DNA from: an uncultured Planctomycetaceae bacterium | GTDB lineage: Bacteria; Planctomycetota; Planctomycetia; Pirellulales; UBA1268 | Length of the DNA stretch: 14,142 nucleotides | Assembly: GCA_937900985.1 (NCBI GenBank) | Contig: CALCGM010000012.1 | Coordinates: 1-14,142, forward strand | Direction: 5' to 3' | Part shown: positions 1-5,912 of the stretch, piece by piece | How the letters are laid out: the number at the start of each line of letters is the position of its first letter | How positions within the stretch are numbered: the first letter of the stretch is position 1 | The notes under the pieces: model-generated | Databases searched by the model: none | Seen by the model: the letters and a program-made list of their open reading frames with translations, nothing else | Told to the model about the DNA's origin: nothing | Position numbers and translations under genes: made by a program

Positions 1-1449
1 TCAATCCTCGGGCCGCTCGCCTTCGGGGGCCATCTTCACGAGCCTCGGCTGAAAGGTGCCGAGGGTGTCGACGAGGTCGGCCTGGGCGGCCATCACGGAG
101 TGGATGTCTTTGTAAGCGTGCGGCACCTCATCGATGCCGGCGCTCAAGAGCTGCACGCCGCGGTCGCTGAGCAACTGCTTCACATGGGCCCAGCGGTAGG
201 TGTTGCGGGCCTGCGTGCGGCTCATGCGTCGGCCGGCACCGTGGCTGGCCGAGTCGAGCGAGGCGGCCACACCGCGGCCGCGGACGATGAAACCGGGCGT
301 GGCCATCGATCCCGGGATGATGCCCAAGGCCCCTGCTCCGGCCGGCGTGGCGCCCTTGCGGTGCACGACCACCGTCCGGCGGACGCCGTCGATCTCGTGC
401 GCCTCCTGCCAGGCGAAGTTGTGGTGGTTTTCGATGCCGAGAATCGTCTCGACCCCGAGGTGCTCGGCGATGTGCCGGTGGATCAACGCATGGTTGGCCG
501 CAGCGTACCCGCCCATCAGCTCCATCGCCTGCCAATACTCCTGGCCTTCCTCCTCATCGAGCGAGAGCCAGGAAAGGTGCCGCAGTTCTTTAGGCAGGGC
601 GGCACACCGCTGCATCGCGAGCTTTGAGTAGTAGTCACACACCGCCGCGCCGGTTCCCCGTGAGCCGGAATGCGAGAGCAACGCGAGATACGTGCCCGCC
701 GCGGGGAGGCCGAGAGCCGCCGTCTGCTCCGCATCGACCTCGAGCGTGCCAAACTCCACGAAGTGGTTGCCGCTGCCGCTGGTGCCGAGTTGCTGGTGGG
801 CCTTGTCGCGGAGCCGCTGCGTGACGGGCGACACCTTCCAATCGGCATCGAGCACCGCATGCTCGCGAAGCTGCCCCCCGCCCCGTGGCCCACGGCCGGC
901 AAACGACGCCCCCATGCCAAACCGCGTCTCGCGCTCGATGGCTGCTGTCAGCCGATCGGTCTGCTTTTCCAGCCACGCGGGCGGTGCGTCAAACACGCTC
1001 ATCTTCATCCGGCAGGCGATGTCAACGCCGACCGCGTAGGGAATCACCGCGTTGTCGGTCGCCAGCACCCCGCCGATCGGCAGGCCGTAGCCGACATGCG
1101 CATCGGGCATCAGGGCCCCGGCCACAGCGACTGAGAGCTGCATGGCCGACTCCATCTGCCGCACAGCAGCCGGATCGATGTCCGCGCCCCACTGCTGCCA
1201 GGCCGTAGGCCTCTCCCGCGGCAGAAACGCAGGATCCGGCGGCGGCTCCTCATGCGTGAGCAGCGCCGTCGCCAGCCGGCCAAGGAAAGGCTCTCCCTGA
1301 TGCTCCTCGGGCGCCCGCACCACCGCCGCCACCTGCCGCCGCAGTTTCTTCTCCGCCACCCCAGCCGCCCGCATCTCGGCCGCGAGCTCTGCCGCCAACG
1401 GCACCAACCCAGCCGGCACGCCGATTGATTCGAGAATGCGGTGGTTCAT
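1..1449 (-). CDS. rtcB: RtcB family 3'-phosphate RNA ligase
   Basis: RtcB joins 2',3'-cyclic phosphate or 3'-phosphate RNA ends to 5'-OH ends, using GTP and Mn2+, in tRNA splicing or RNA repair in the cytoplasm. The 482-residue product carries the family motifs in order: DAHVGYGLPIGG (115-126), GVDIACRM with the metal-binding Cys146, GSGNHFVEF (225-233), HSGSRG (260-265), ENHHNFAWQE (340-349), VVHRKGATPA (361-370), PGSMATPGF (379-387) and SHGAGR, whose His403 corresponds to the guanylylated histidine. The C-terminal DEVPHAYKDI region is also conserved. The length matches the longer archaeal type rather than the roughly 408-residue E. coli protein. The stop codon is at the very edge of the window, so the gene is complete. 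No Shine-Dalgarno is visible before the ATG. It lies 37 nt downstream of the XRE gene on the same strand and may be co-transcribed; no rtcA or rtcR is seen here. Confidence 0.95.
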   Translation of the reverse strand: MNHRILESIGVPAGLVPLAAELAAEMRAAGVAEKKLRRQVAAVVRAPEEHQGEPFLGRLATALLTHEEPPPDPAFLPRERPTAWQQWGADIDPAAVRQMESAMQLSVAVAGALMPDAHVGYGLPIGGVLATDNAVIPYAVGVDIACRMKMSVFDAPPAWLEKQTDRLTAAIERETRFGMGASFAGRGPRGGGQLREHAVLDADWKVSPVTQRLRDKAHQQLGTSGSGNHFVEFGTLEVDAEQTAALGLPAAGTYLALLSHSGSRGTGAAVCDYYSKLAMQRCAALPKELRHLSWLSLDEEEGQEYWQAMELMGGYAAANHALIHRHIAEHLGVETILGIENHHNFAWQEAHEIDGVRRTVVVHRKGATPAGAGALGIIPGSMATPGFIVRGRGVAASLDSASHGAGRRMSRTQARNTYRWAHVKQLLSDRGVQLLSAGIDEVPHAYKDIHSVMAAQADLVDTLGTFQPRLVKMAPEGERPED

Positions 1450-1486
1450 CGCGCAGCACCAGTCGGAACTTCATCGCTTGCGTGTG

Positions 1487-1852
1487 TCAGTCGGCGTCAA
1501 CGACAGCGACCCAGATTTCCACTCCGAGTGCGCTGGCAATGCGGCTGAGCGTCTCGATGGTCGGATTCGCATCAGGATTTGATTCAAGCCGCGATAAGCG
1601 GGCTCGGTCGATTCCGGAGAGTCGCTGAAGTTCCGTCAAACTGAGGCCTCGCTCCTGACGTTTGGCCTTGAGTGCCTGCACGGCTTCCTGCAGCCGGTCA
1701 TGCAACGCCAACGCAGAACGGCCTCGTGCAGCAATCGACGGTTTGCTCTGCTCCACATCTTCGATGATCTCGCGATGCCGCGACCGTTCAGCCGCTGATA
1801 GCGGCCGTCTGATGCGTTTACGGATCGTTGCTCGGTTTGCTGCACGTCCCAT
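1487..1852 (-). CDS. XRE-family HTH regulator, probable antitoxin
   Basis: The 121-residue protein has a C-terminal Cro/C1-type helix-turn-helix at about 60-114. It reads ALKAKRQERGLSLTELQRLSGIDRARLSRLE and onward to TIETLSRIASALG, a standard XRE pattern. The basic N-terminal 20 residues (RKRIRRP) may also contact nucleic acid. The start is supported by a Shine-Dalgarno (TTGAGGT) 7 nt before the ATG. That site overlaps the stop codon of the upstream toxin-like gene, which implies translational coupling. The order small toxin then XRE protein is that of higBA-like modules, so the likely job is antitoxin and autorepressor. No operator could be identified. The HTH call is secure; the antitoxin role is inferred from context, and the partner gene is interrupted by a stop codon. 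Confidence 0.85.
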   Translation of the reverse strand: MGRAANRATIRKRIRRPLSAAERSRHREIIEDVEQSKPSIAARGRSALALHDRLQEAVQALKAKRQERGLSLTELQRLSGIDRARLSRLESNPDANPTIETLSRIASALGVEIWVAVVDAD

Positions 1853-1861
1853 GCACGTACC

Positions 1862-2110
1862 TCAATCAAGTTCAAACGCTGTCACGGGCAGAATCGTCAT
1901 CGCATCACTCATCTCATACACGACAGCGAGTTCTCGTCCCTCTCATGTTCGCCCAAGAGCGATCCAGCGATTGCTGCTTCCCGAGCGTTGTTTGCTGATC
2001 GCGTTCATCCGGACTTCCTCCGCCTCTCCCGGAGAAACGCCATGTTCGGCAAGATGCGCGACGTTGCCGTGCGGCCTCGAATCATCCCACACGATGTCGA
2101 ACCACGGCAT
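1862..2110 (-). pseudogene. BrnT-like toxin gene interrupted by one in-frame TGA
   Basis: Read on the minus strand from ATG 2110, the frame gives 55 residues beginning MPWFDIVWDD and containing HGNVAHLAEHGVSPGEAEEV. It then meets TGA at 1945-1943 and continues without a shift for 26 residues (EGRELAVVYEMSDAMTILPV, then TAFELD) to a TGA at 1864-1862. Both halves look like one small planctomycete family related to BrnT: an acidic WDD start, a GN(V)xHxxxHG helix, then a GR-Ser/Thr-xxGRxLAVVYE strand pair ending in PVTAFE. In remembered relatives the interrupted position is usually Ser or Thr, so a TCA or TCG to TGA change would explain it. An AAGGG lies 8 nt before the ATG. The stop makes a 55-residue fragment the expected product unless it is read through. 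The XRE ATG lies 9 nt downstream. The family assignment is by eye and moderately sure. Confidence 0.65.
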
Positions 2111-2121
2111 CGACGCTGCCC

Positions 2122-2890
2122 TTGGTCGGTGTTGACTTATTCTACACGGCCTGCCCGAACCAGTCTGCCAAAGCCAAATGGGGGACTGAAGTGAAGAAGG
2201 TGCTCGCCAAACGGACGGGGACCATCCAGGCAGACCTGATCATCGTGCCCGCCATTGGCGGGCCGAGCGGCAGCGAGTATCTGGCGTTGGCAACCGCCAT
2301 GACGGCTGCGGCAGCGAACATCGACGGGCTGGCCCTGCTCGATCCGCCCACCGCGCTCGTGCAACAGGCGGCTGCGGATCCCGCCACGCACGACCCCGCC
2401 CTGGTTGCTCTCGCCGAGCAGATCCGCGGAGCCGTCTCGAGTCTAGCAAACGCCGCGCTCTACTCATCCCCGATGGTGGGACCGAGCACCTACGGCGAGA
2501 CGCCGGCCTCCGTGGCAGCTGCCACCGTGATCGCTCAGAACGATGCGGACGTCGGCACCTGGGGGCGCTCCGGCTGGCATGCGTGCCGTGCTGCCGGCGA
2601 GGCCACCTCTTCAGTCGTCGATCAGTTTGGCCGGTTCGCTCAATGCCGCGGGCGTGAACCCGCTGATGCTCCAGGAGGGCGAGCCGGTGATCTGGGGTGC
2701 CCGCACGCTCTCCACGCGACTTCCCTAGCAGTACATCGCCAACAGCCAAACGCTCAAGACGATCCACAAAACGATCCAGCGGGGCTTAACGAGCTATGTC
2801 TTCCAGCCCAACACGGCCGCCACCTGCCAGTCGGCAGCCAGCTCCGCCCCGGCTCCCGGTTGAGGAGATCCTGGCACCTCACGGTGCTCT
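2122..2890 (+). pseudogene. Decayed phage or tailocin contractile tail sheath gene
   Basis: This stretch is a broken tail sheath gene (Phage_sheath_1-like). In the first frame, 2122-2562, the product contains ADLIIVPAIGG, then NIDGLALLDPP, an LAEQIRGAVSSLANAALYSSP segment and PASVAAATVIAQNDADVGTW. These fit the central sheath domain, where DPP, the short YxxP strand and the AGxxAxxDxxxGxW loop are typical. At a run of five G (2561-2565) the homology moves to the next frame: GAPAGM, then SLAGSLNAAGVNPL and VIWGARTLST. That is the sheath C-terminal domain. An in-frame TAG at 2726-2728 follows, after which the same frame continues QYIANSQTLKTIHKTIQRGL and YVFQPNTAAT up to TGA 2861. A weak match (EEILAPHGAL) persists in the third frame to about 2890. 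No other phage gene is present. The original 5' end is not recognisable; 2122 is only the start of the open frame. Confidence 0.75.
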
Positions 2891-2931
2891 GATGCAACCG
2901 AGACAAGCTCTCCGAGCGACACAAAGGCATT

Positions 2932-4188
2932 TCAAGACGCCCACAACTTCTTCAACGGCACGGCAAGAAAGCCAGAGATTCCCAACGGCACCACGCTCTC
3001 TCCGTCGTAGAAAACAACCCCGCCCTGGAAGTCGCGTCCTGCCTGTTCAGCCAATCGTCGCAAGCCCCGCCCGTCTGATGCCGAGACCGTCGCCGACGCT
3101 TTCACCTCAATCCCCCAGACCTTTCGCCCCCGCGTGATGACACAGTCCACTTCAACCTGGTCCTTGTCACGGTAATGCCAAAACCGCAGGTCGGGATCCG
3201 TCCACCCTGCCTGCGCAACAAGTTGCTGAACCACGAAGGATTCCAGCAAGTGCCCGAAGCGGGCTCGCTTGGCATTCCAGTCGTCCGGATGGAGGTCCGC
3301 CAGGGTGGCGGCAACCCCGCTGTCACAGACGTGCACCTTGGGAGCCTTGATCAACCGCTTGGCGGAGTTTCTGTGCCAGGCGGGAAGAACACGAATTAGA
3401 AACAGCCGTTCGAGAACTGACAGATGACGAGCAACCGTCTGTCGATCAACATCCAGATCATTCGCCAGGGAGGACGCGTTGAGCAGTTCTGCGGTTCGAT
3501 GGGCGAGGAGTTCGAGAAGCCGGGCGACGTCGTCGGTGTCCTTGATTCTGGCGATATCCCGTGCATCCCTTTCCATGAGCGAGCGAATGTACTGTCGATG
3601 CCACTGCCGAGCCCGCGACTGAGATCGCCGATTGGGTTCTGCATAACCTCCGCTTGTGATGCGTTCTGGAAGAACAGCCCGCCCCTCGCCGTCCCGCGTC
3701 TGCAGCGGCTCGACGAGTTCACCTTGGAGAAAATGACTGAGGAACAGGCCGGGGACATCTTCCTTTTCAGCCTCCGCAAATGGCTGCAGGTACAGACACT
3801 CCATGCGCCCAGCGAGTGAATCAGCAAGCGTCGGGAGTTGAAGAAGATTCGCGGAACCCGTGAGAAGAAACATGCCCGGGCGACGATCACGGTCAACGCG
3901 TCGTTTGATCGCCAAGAGCAGCCCCGGCACACGCTGCACCTCATCGATCGTGACCTTGTCCGGCAACTGCCTCACGAACCCCACAGGATCAAAAGTCGCC
4001 GCCTGCAGCAGGTTCTGGTCATCGAGCGTGATGTACACTCGCCTCTCGGAGAACATACCGGCGAGAGTCGACTTCCCAGCCTGACGCGCACCGAGCAGGC
4101 AGACGACCGGCGTGTCCGCGAGTGCGTCCTCAATGGTGGGTTGGAGCAAACGGCGGATGAACGGAGCCGATTCGACCATTTGCTGCAT
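2932..4188 (-). CDS. AAA_14/DUF4143 ATPase
   Basis: The 418-residue protein belongs to the common but poorly understood prokaryotic AAA-DUF4143 family. The N-terminal ATPase has Walker A GARQAGKST (33-41), Walker B KVTIDEVQ with Asp82-Glu83, and the sensor-like LLTGSAN (108-114). A winged-helix region follows at about 230-265. The DUF4143 part has FGHLLESFVV (311-320), FWHYRDKDQVEVDCVI (336-351) and GIEVKAS (359-365). Its Glu316, Asp348, Glu361 and Lys363 are arranged like a PD-(D/E)xK nuclease fold. The reaction and partner are unknown; association with mobile or toxin-antitoxin-like loci is frequent. Start choice is open. The ATG at 4188 overlaps a good -10 box, and the second in-frame ATG at 4179 lies 7 nt after that box, which would suit a leaderless start giving 415 residues. 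The 3' end abuts the decayed sheath gene. Confidence 0.9.
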   Translation of the reverse strand: MQQMVESAPFIRRLLQPTIEDALADTPVVCLLGARQAGKSTLAGMFSERRVYITLDDQNLLQAATFDPVGFVRQLPDKVTIDEVQRVPGLLLAIKRRVDRDRRPGMFLLTGSANLLQLPTLADSLAGRMECLYLQPFAEAEKEDVPGLFLSHFLQGELVEPLQTRDGEGRAVLPERITSGGYAEPNRRSQSRARQWHRQYIRSLMERDARDIARIKDTDDVARLLELLAHRTAELLNASSLANDLDVDRQTVARHLSVLERLFLIRVLPAWHRNSAKRLIKAPKVHVCDSGVAATLADLHPDDWNAKRARFGHLLESFVVQQLVAQAGWTDPDLRFWHYRDKDQVEVDCVITRGRKVWGIEVKASATVSASDGRGLRRLAEQAGRDFQGGVVFYDGESVVPLGISGFLAVPLKKLWAS

Positions 4189-4216
4189 TTTAGTGCGTCC
4201 AACTGTGGCACGTCAA
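4187..4216 (-). promoter_or_regulatory. Predicted promoter of the DUF4143 ATPase gene
   Basis: On the minus strand, TTGACG (4216-4211) is separated by 18 bp from TAAAAT (4192-4187). These match the sigma-70 consensus at five of six positions each. The -10 box overlaps the first possible ATG (4188) and lies 7 nt before the next in-frame ATG (4179). Transcription would therefore begin about at the second ATG and give a leaderless mRNA. The boxes are seen directly; promoter activity is inferred. Confidence 0.4.
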
Positions 4217-4292
4217 TGCGGACAAACGTGGCTTAGCCTGCCGTCCGTTCGTGGCTTGCGAACGCAAGACTCAGCGCCCGGTGAGCCAACGC

Positions 4293-4880
4293 TCAGCCGT
4301 CCGGGTCGTCGATCAGCTGCTGCAGCCTCTCGGCGTGGAGAGGCACGAGCCTGGGGAGCCAGCTGGCGTCGACCAGGCCGAGGGAGAGCATGTCACGCAG
4401 GTGCATGCGGTCTTTGTCGCGAAACGAGTTGAGCTTCATCCGCACGAGGGCTTCAAGGTCGACCACCTGATAGTCGTCGGCCTGGGTTCGCTCCTCGACA
4501 GTCGCCGTGGGCAGCGGATAGGAATCCCGCACCTTCTCACCAGCAAACAGCAGATGGATCGCATCACGCGGGCTGCCGTCGGGCCCGTCGAGAAAGCAGA
4601 CGACATCCATCACCTCAGCCGGCACAAATCCCGCCGCCTCAAGGGCCGCGGTGATCGCCGGAAGGTCGCTGCGGCGGACGAGAATGTCGACATCCTGGGT
4701 GGTCCGTACAGCCGCCCGATCCACACGGGCCACCCACGCCGCCACCGCATTCCCGCCAGCCACCGCATACGGGATGCCCGCCTTCTCCAGGGCCGCGGTT
4801 GCCCGCAGGGCACGTTCACGAACAGCTTCCACGGCTTCGATCATCCTCTGCCAGGAGAAATCTTTCAGTTCAACGCCCAC
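4293..4880 (-). CDS. AbiEii-like nucleotidyltransferase
   Basis: The 195-residue product resembles the nucleotidyltransferase family related to AbiEii/AbiGii toxins, which transfer nucleotides to RNA 3' ends or to other acceptors. AGGNAVAAWVARVD (41-54) followed by TTQDVDILV is the GG(N/S)...DxD active site, with Asp63 and Asp65. A later RMKLNSFRDKDRMHLRDM block (147-164) fits the K-xxx-KDxxHLxDM motif of this superfamily. I chose the GTG at 4880 because GGAAAGG stands 7 nt before it, and because the frame farther upstream reads as low-complexity Arg/Ser sequence. A shorter start is ATG 4844. No AbiEi-type antitoxin lies beside it, so it is an orphan or pairs elsewhere. It diverges from the MntA-HepT pair and lies 104 nt upstream of the ATPase gene on the same strand. 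Family secure; toxic role unproven. Confidence 0.85.
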   Translation of the reverse strand: MGVELKDFSWQRMIEAVEAVRERALRATAALEKAGIPYAVAGGNAVAAWVARVDRAAVRTTQDVDILVRRSDLPAITAALEAAGFVPAEVMDVVCFLDGPDGSPRDAIHLLFAGEKVRDSYPLPTATVEERTQADDYQVVDLEALVRMKLNSFRDKDRMHLRDMLSLGLVDASWLPRLVPLHAERLQQLIDDPDG

Positions 4881-5103
4881 GCCACTGCCTTTCCAGCTGC
4901 TGCCCGCTCCGCTTGCGTGGAGTGTATCCCCGCAGCTTCGCACGCGTCGACTCTCAAGGGGCCTCGCCCGCAGGCAACCAGCCGCTTCCTGATCCACCGT
5001 CTCAGCCGTTCGGTGCACACTCAGCCTGGCGGTGATGCAGCCCAACATCGTTGTCGAACAGTCCCTCCAGCGGGAAGCGGCGGGTTTGCCGTATGATGGG
5101 AGC
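4881..5103. other. Divergent intergenic region, nucleotidyltransferase / mntA
   Basis: This 223-bp stretch separates the divergent GTG start at 4880 from the mntA ATG at 5104. The only signals I see are the GGAAAGG ribosome site of the left gene (4888-4894 read on the minus strand) and the TATGAT box before mntA. Open frames cross it on both strands, but their composition does not look like protein. Confidence 0.5.
5092..5097 (+). promoter_or_regulatory. Predicted -10 box of a leaderless mntA-hepT transcript
   Basis: TATGAT matches the -10 consensus at five of six positions and is followed by exactly 6 nt before the mntA ATG at 5104. This is the spacing seen for leaderless transcripts. No good -35 hexamer stands 16-18 bp upstream. 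The GGGAG just before the ATG is too close to serve as a normal Shine-Dalgarno. Confidence 0.35.
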
Positions 5104-5430
5104 ATGTGGCTGCTTGCTGAAAAACGTGAACGTCGTCGACAGCGGGATCGGGAACTCGCCGGCCGCTGCAGGGCGCTGCTTCGCGCTTCGCTTGCTCGGC
5201 ATGCCTCCGGCACCACCGTCTGGGTGTATGGGTCGCTGGTGAAACCGGGCCGCTTTCACGAGTGGTCCGACGCCGATGTTGCCTTGGAGTCGCTGCCAGC
5301 TGGCATGAGCCTCGAGCTTCTCCAGAGCCTCCTCTCCGCCGACGTTGGCCGCGAGGTGGATGTGTGCCTTCTCCCCCGCACCCGGCTGCGGGCTGTGATC
5401 GAGCGCGAGGGTGAACGATGGACCGCATAG
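5104..5430 (+). CDS. mntA: MntA-like minimal nucleotidyltransferase antitoxin
   Basis: MntA proteins are antitoxins that inactivate a HEPN RNase toxin (HepT) by adding AMP units to the tyrosine of its active-site motif. This 108-residue protein has the minimal polymerase-beta fold signature: VWVYGSLVKPGRFHEWSDAD, with Gly43-Ser44 and Asp56/Asp58, plus a third acidic residue, Asp86, in REVDVCLLPRTRL. There are 11 residues between GS and DxD, where the usual MntA pattern has 10. The N-terminal part is very basic (EKRERRRQRDR). The start at 5104 is preferred over the in-frame GTG at 5032 because the extra residues look non-coding. Its stop codon lies inside the next gene (13-nt overlap), so the pair is translationally coupled. 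Symbol given by family and context. Confidence 0.85.
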   Translation: MWLLAEKRERRRQRDRELAGRCRALLRASLARHASGTTVWVYGSLVKPGRFHEWSDADVALESLPAGMSLELLQSLLSADVGREVDVCLLPRTRLRAVIEREGERWTA

Positions 5431-5912
5431 CCCTGCAGATCCTTGAAGACAGTTGGAAGCACGACGCTCGTGTGATGCAGCGAGCCACCGACACGCTCCA
5501 GCTTCGCCTCCAAGAACAGACAGACGGCCGTTGGGCGGCTGCGGCGTTTGAGATCAACCGCATCTACAACATCATGGAAAAAGCATTCGAGCGGCTCTGC
5601 GAGGCGTTTGAAAATCACTTTGAAAAGTCAGGTCGGTATCACGACAGCCTGATCGAACGAGTGACGCTCGACTTGCATGGTATCCGGCCGGCGTTTCTTC
5701 CTGCCGATGCCGTGCGAGACATACGTGAACTCAAAGGCTTCCGCCACCTGTTTCGCCACGCCTACGATCTCGACCTCGACCCTGCTCGCGTCACGGCTGC
5801 CGCCGAAAATGCCACCCGCTGCGTAGCCCGCTTCAACGGCTGGGCGGACGGCGAGCGGTTGAGCCGGAGGCGGCAACCCACGGTCAGCGGCTCATGCGGG
5901 CGCCGGGGGTGA
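5418..5912 (+). CDS. hepT: HepT-like HEPN-domain ribonuclease toxin
   Basis: HepT is a HEPN-fold RNase toxin neutralised by MntA. The 164-residue protein is mostly helical and contains RHLFRHAY at 109-116. This is an exact RX4HXY motif, with catalytic Arg109 and His114 and target Tyr116. An upstream helix EINRIYNIMEKAFERLCEAFENHF (45-68) is typical of the HEPN four-helix bundle, and LHGIRPAFLP (87-95) leads into the catalytic helix. The ATG sits within the end of mntA. The last 10 codons overlap, tail to tail, the 3' end of the large secreted-protein gene (5884-5912), and the final 20 or so residues (RLSRRRQPTVSGS) look unlike domain sequence. Activity is likely because all key residues are present. 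Toxin status is inferred from family and pairing. Confidence 0.85.
   Translation: MDRIALQILEDSWKHDARVMQRATDTLQLRLQEQTDGRWAAAAFEINRIYNIMEKAFERLCEAFENHFEKSGRYHDSLIERVTLDLHGIRPAFLPADAVRDIRELKGFRHLFRHAYDLDLDPARVTAAAENATRCVARFNGWADGERLSRRRQPTVSGSCGRRG

Noticed and set aside
100..631. Long open frames opposite rtcB and opposite the other large genes.
   Set aside because: High GC leaves the antisense frames open; none shows recognisable motifs or a ribosome site.
4246..4290. Small hairpins (CGTTCG/CGAACG and TGAGC/GCTCA) as a terminator of the nucleotidyltransferase gene.
   Set aside because: Stems of 5-6 bp with no T tract are too weak to support a terminator call.
5032..5103. Longer mntA starting at the GTG at 5032.
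   Set aside because: The added 24 residues resemble no MntA N-terminus, and a -10 box lies inside the segment.
4881..5216. Longer nucleotidyltransferase reaching back to 5216 on the minus strand.
   Set aside because: The added residues are low-complexity Arg/Ser-rich, would overlap the mntA coding sequence, and the GTG at 4880 has a well-placed GGAAAGG.
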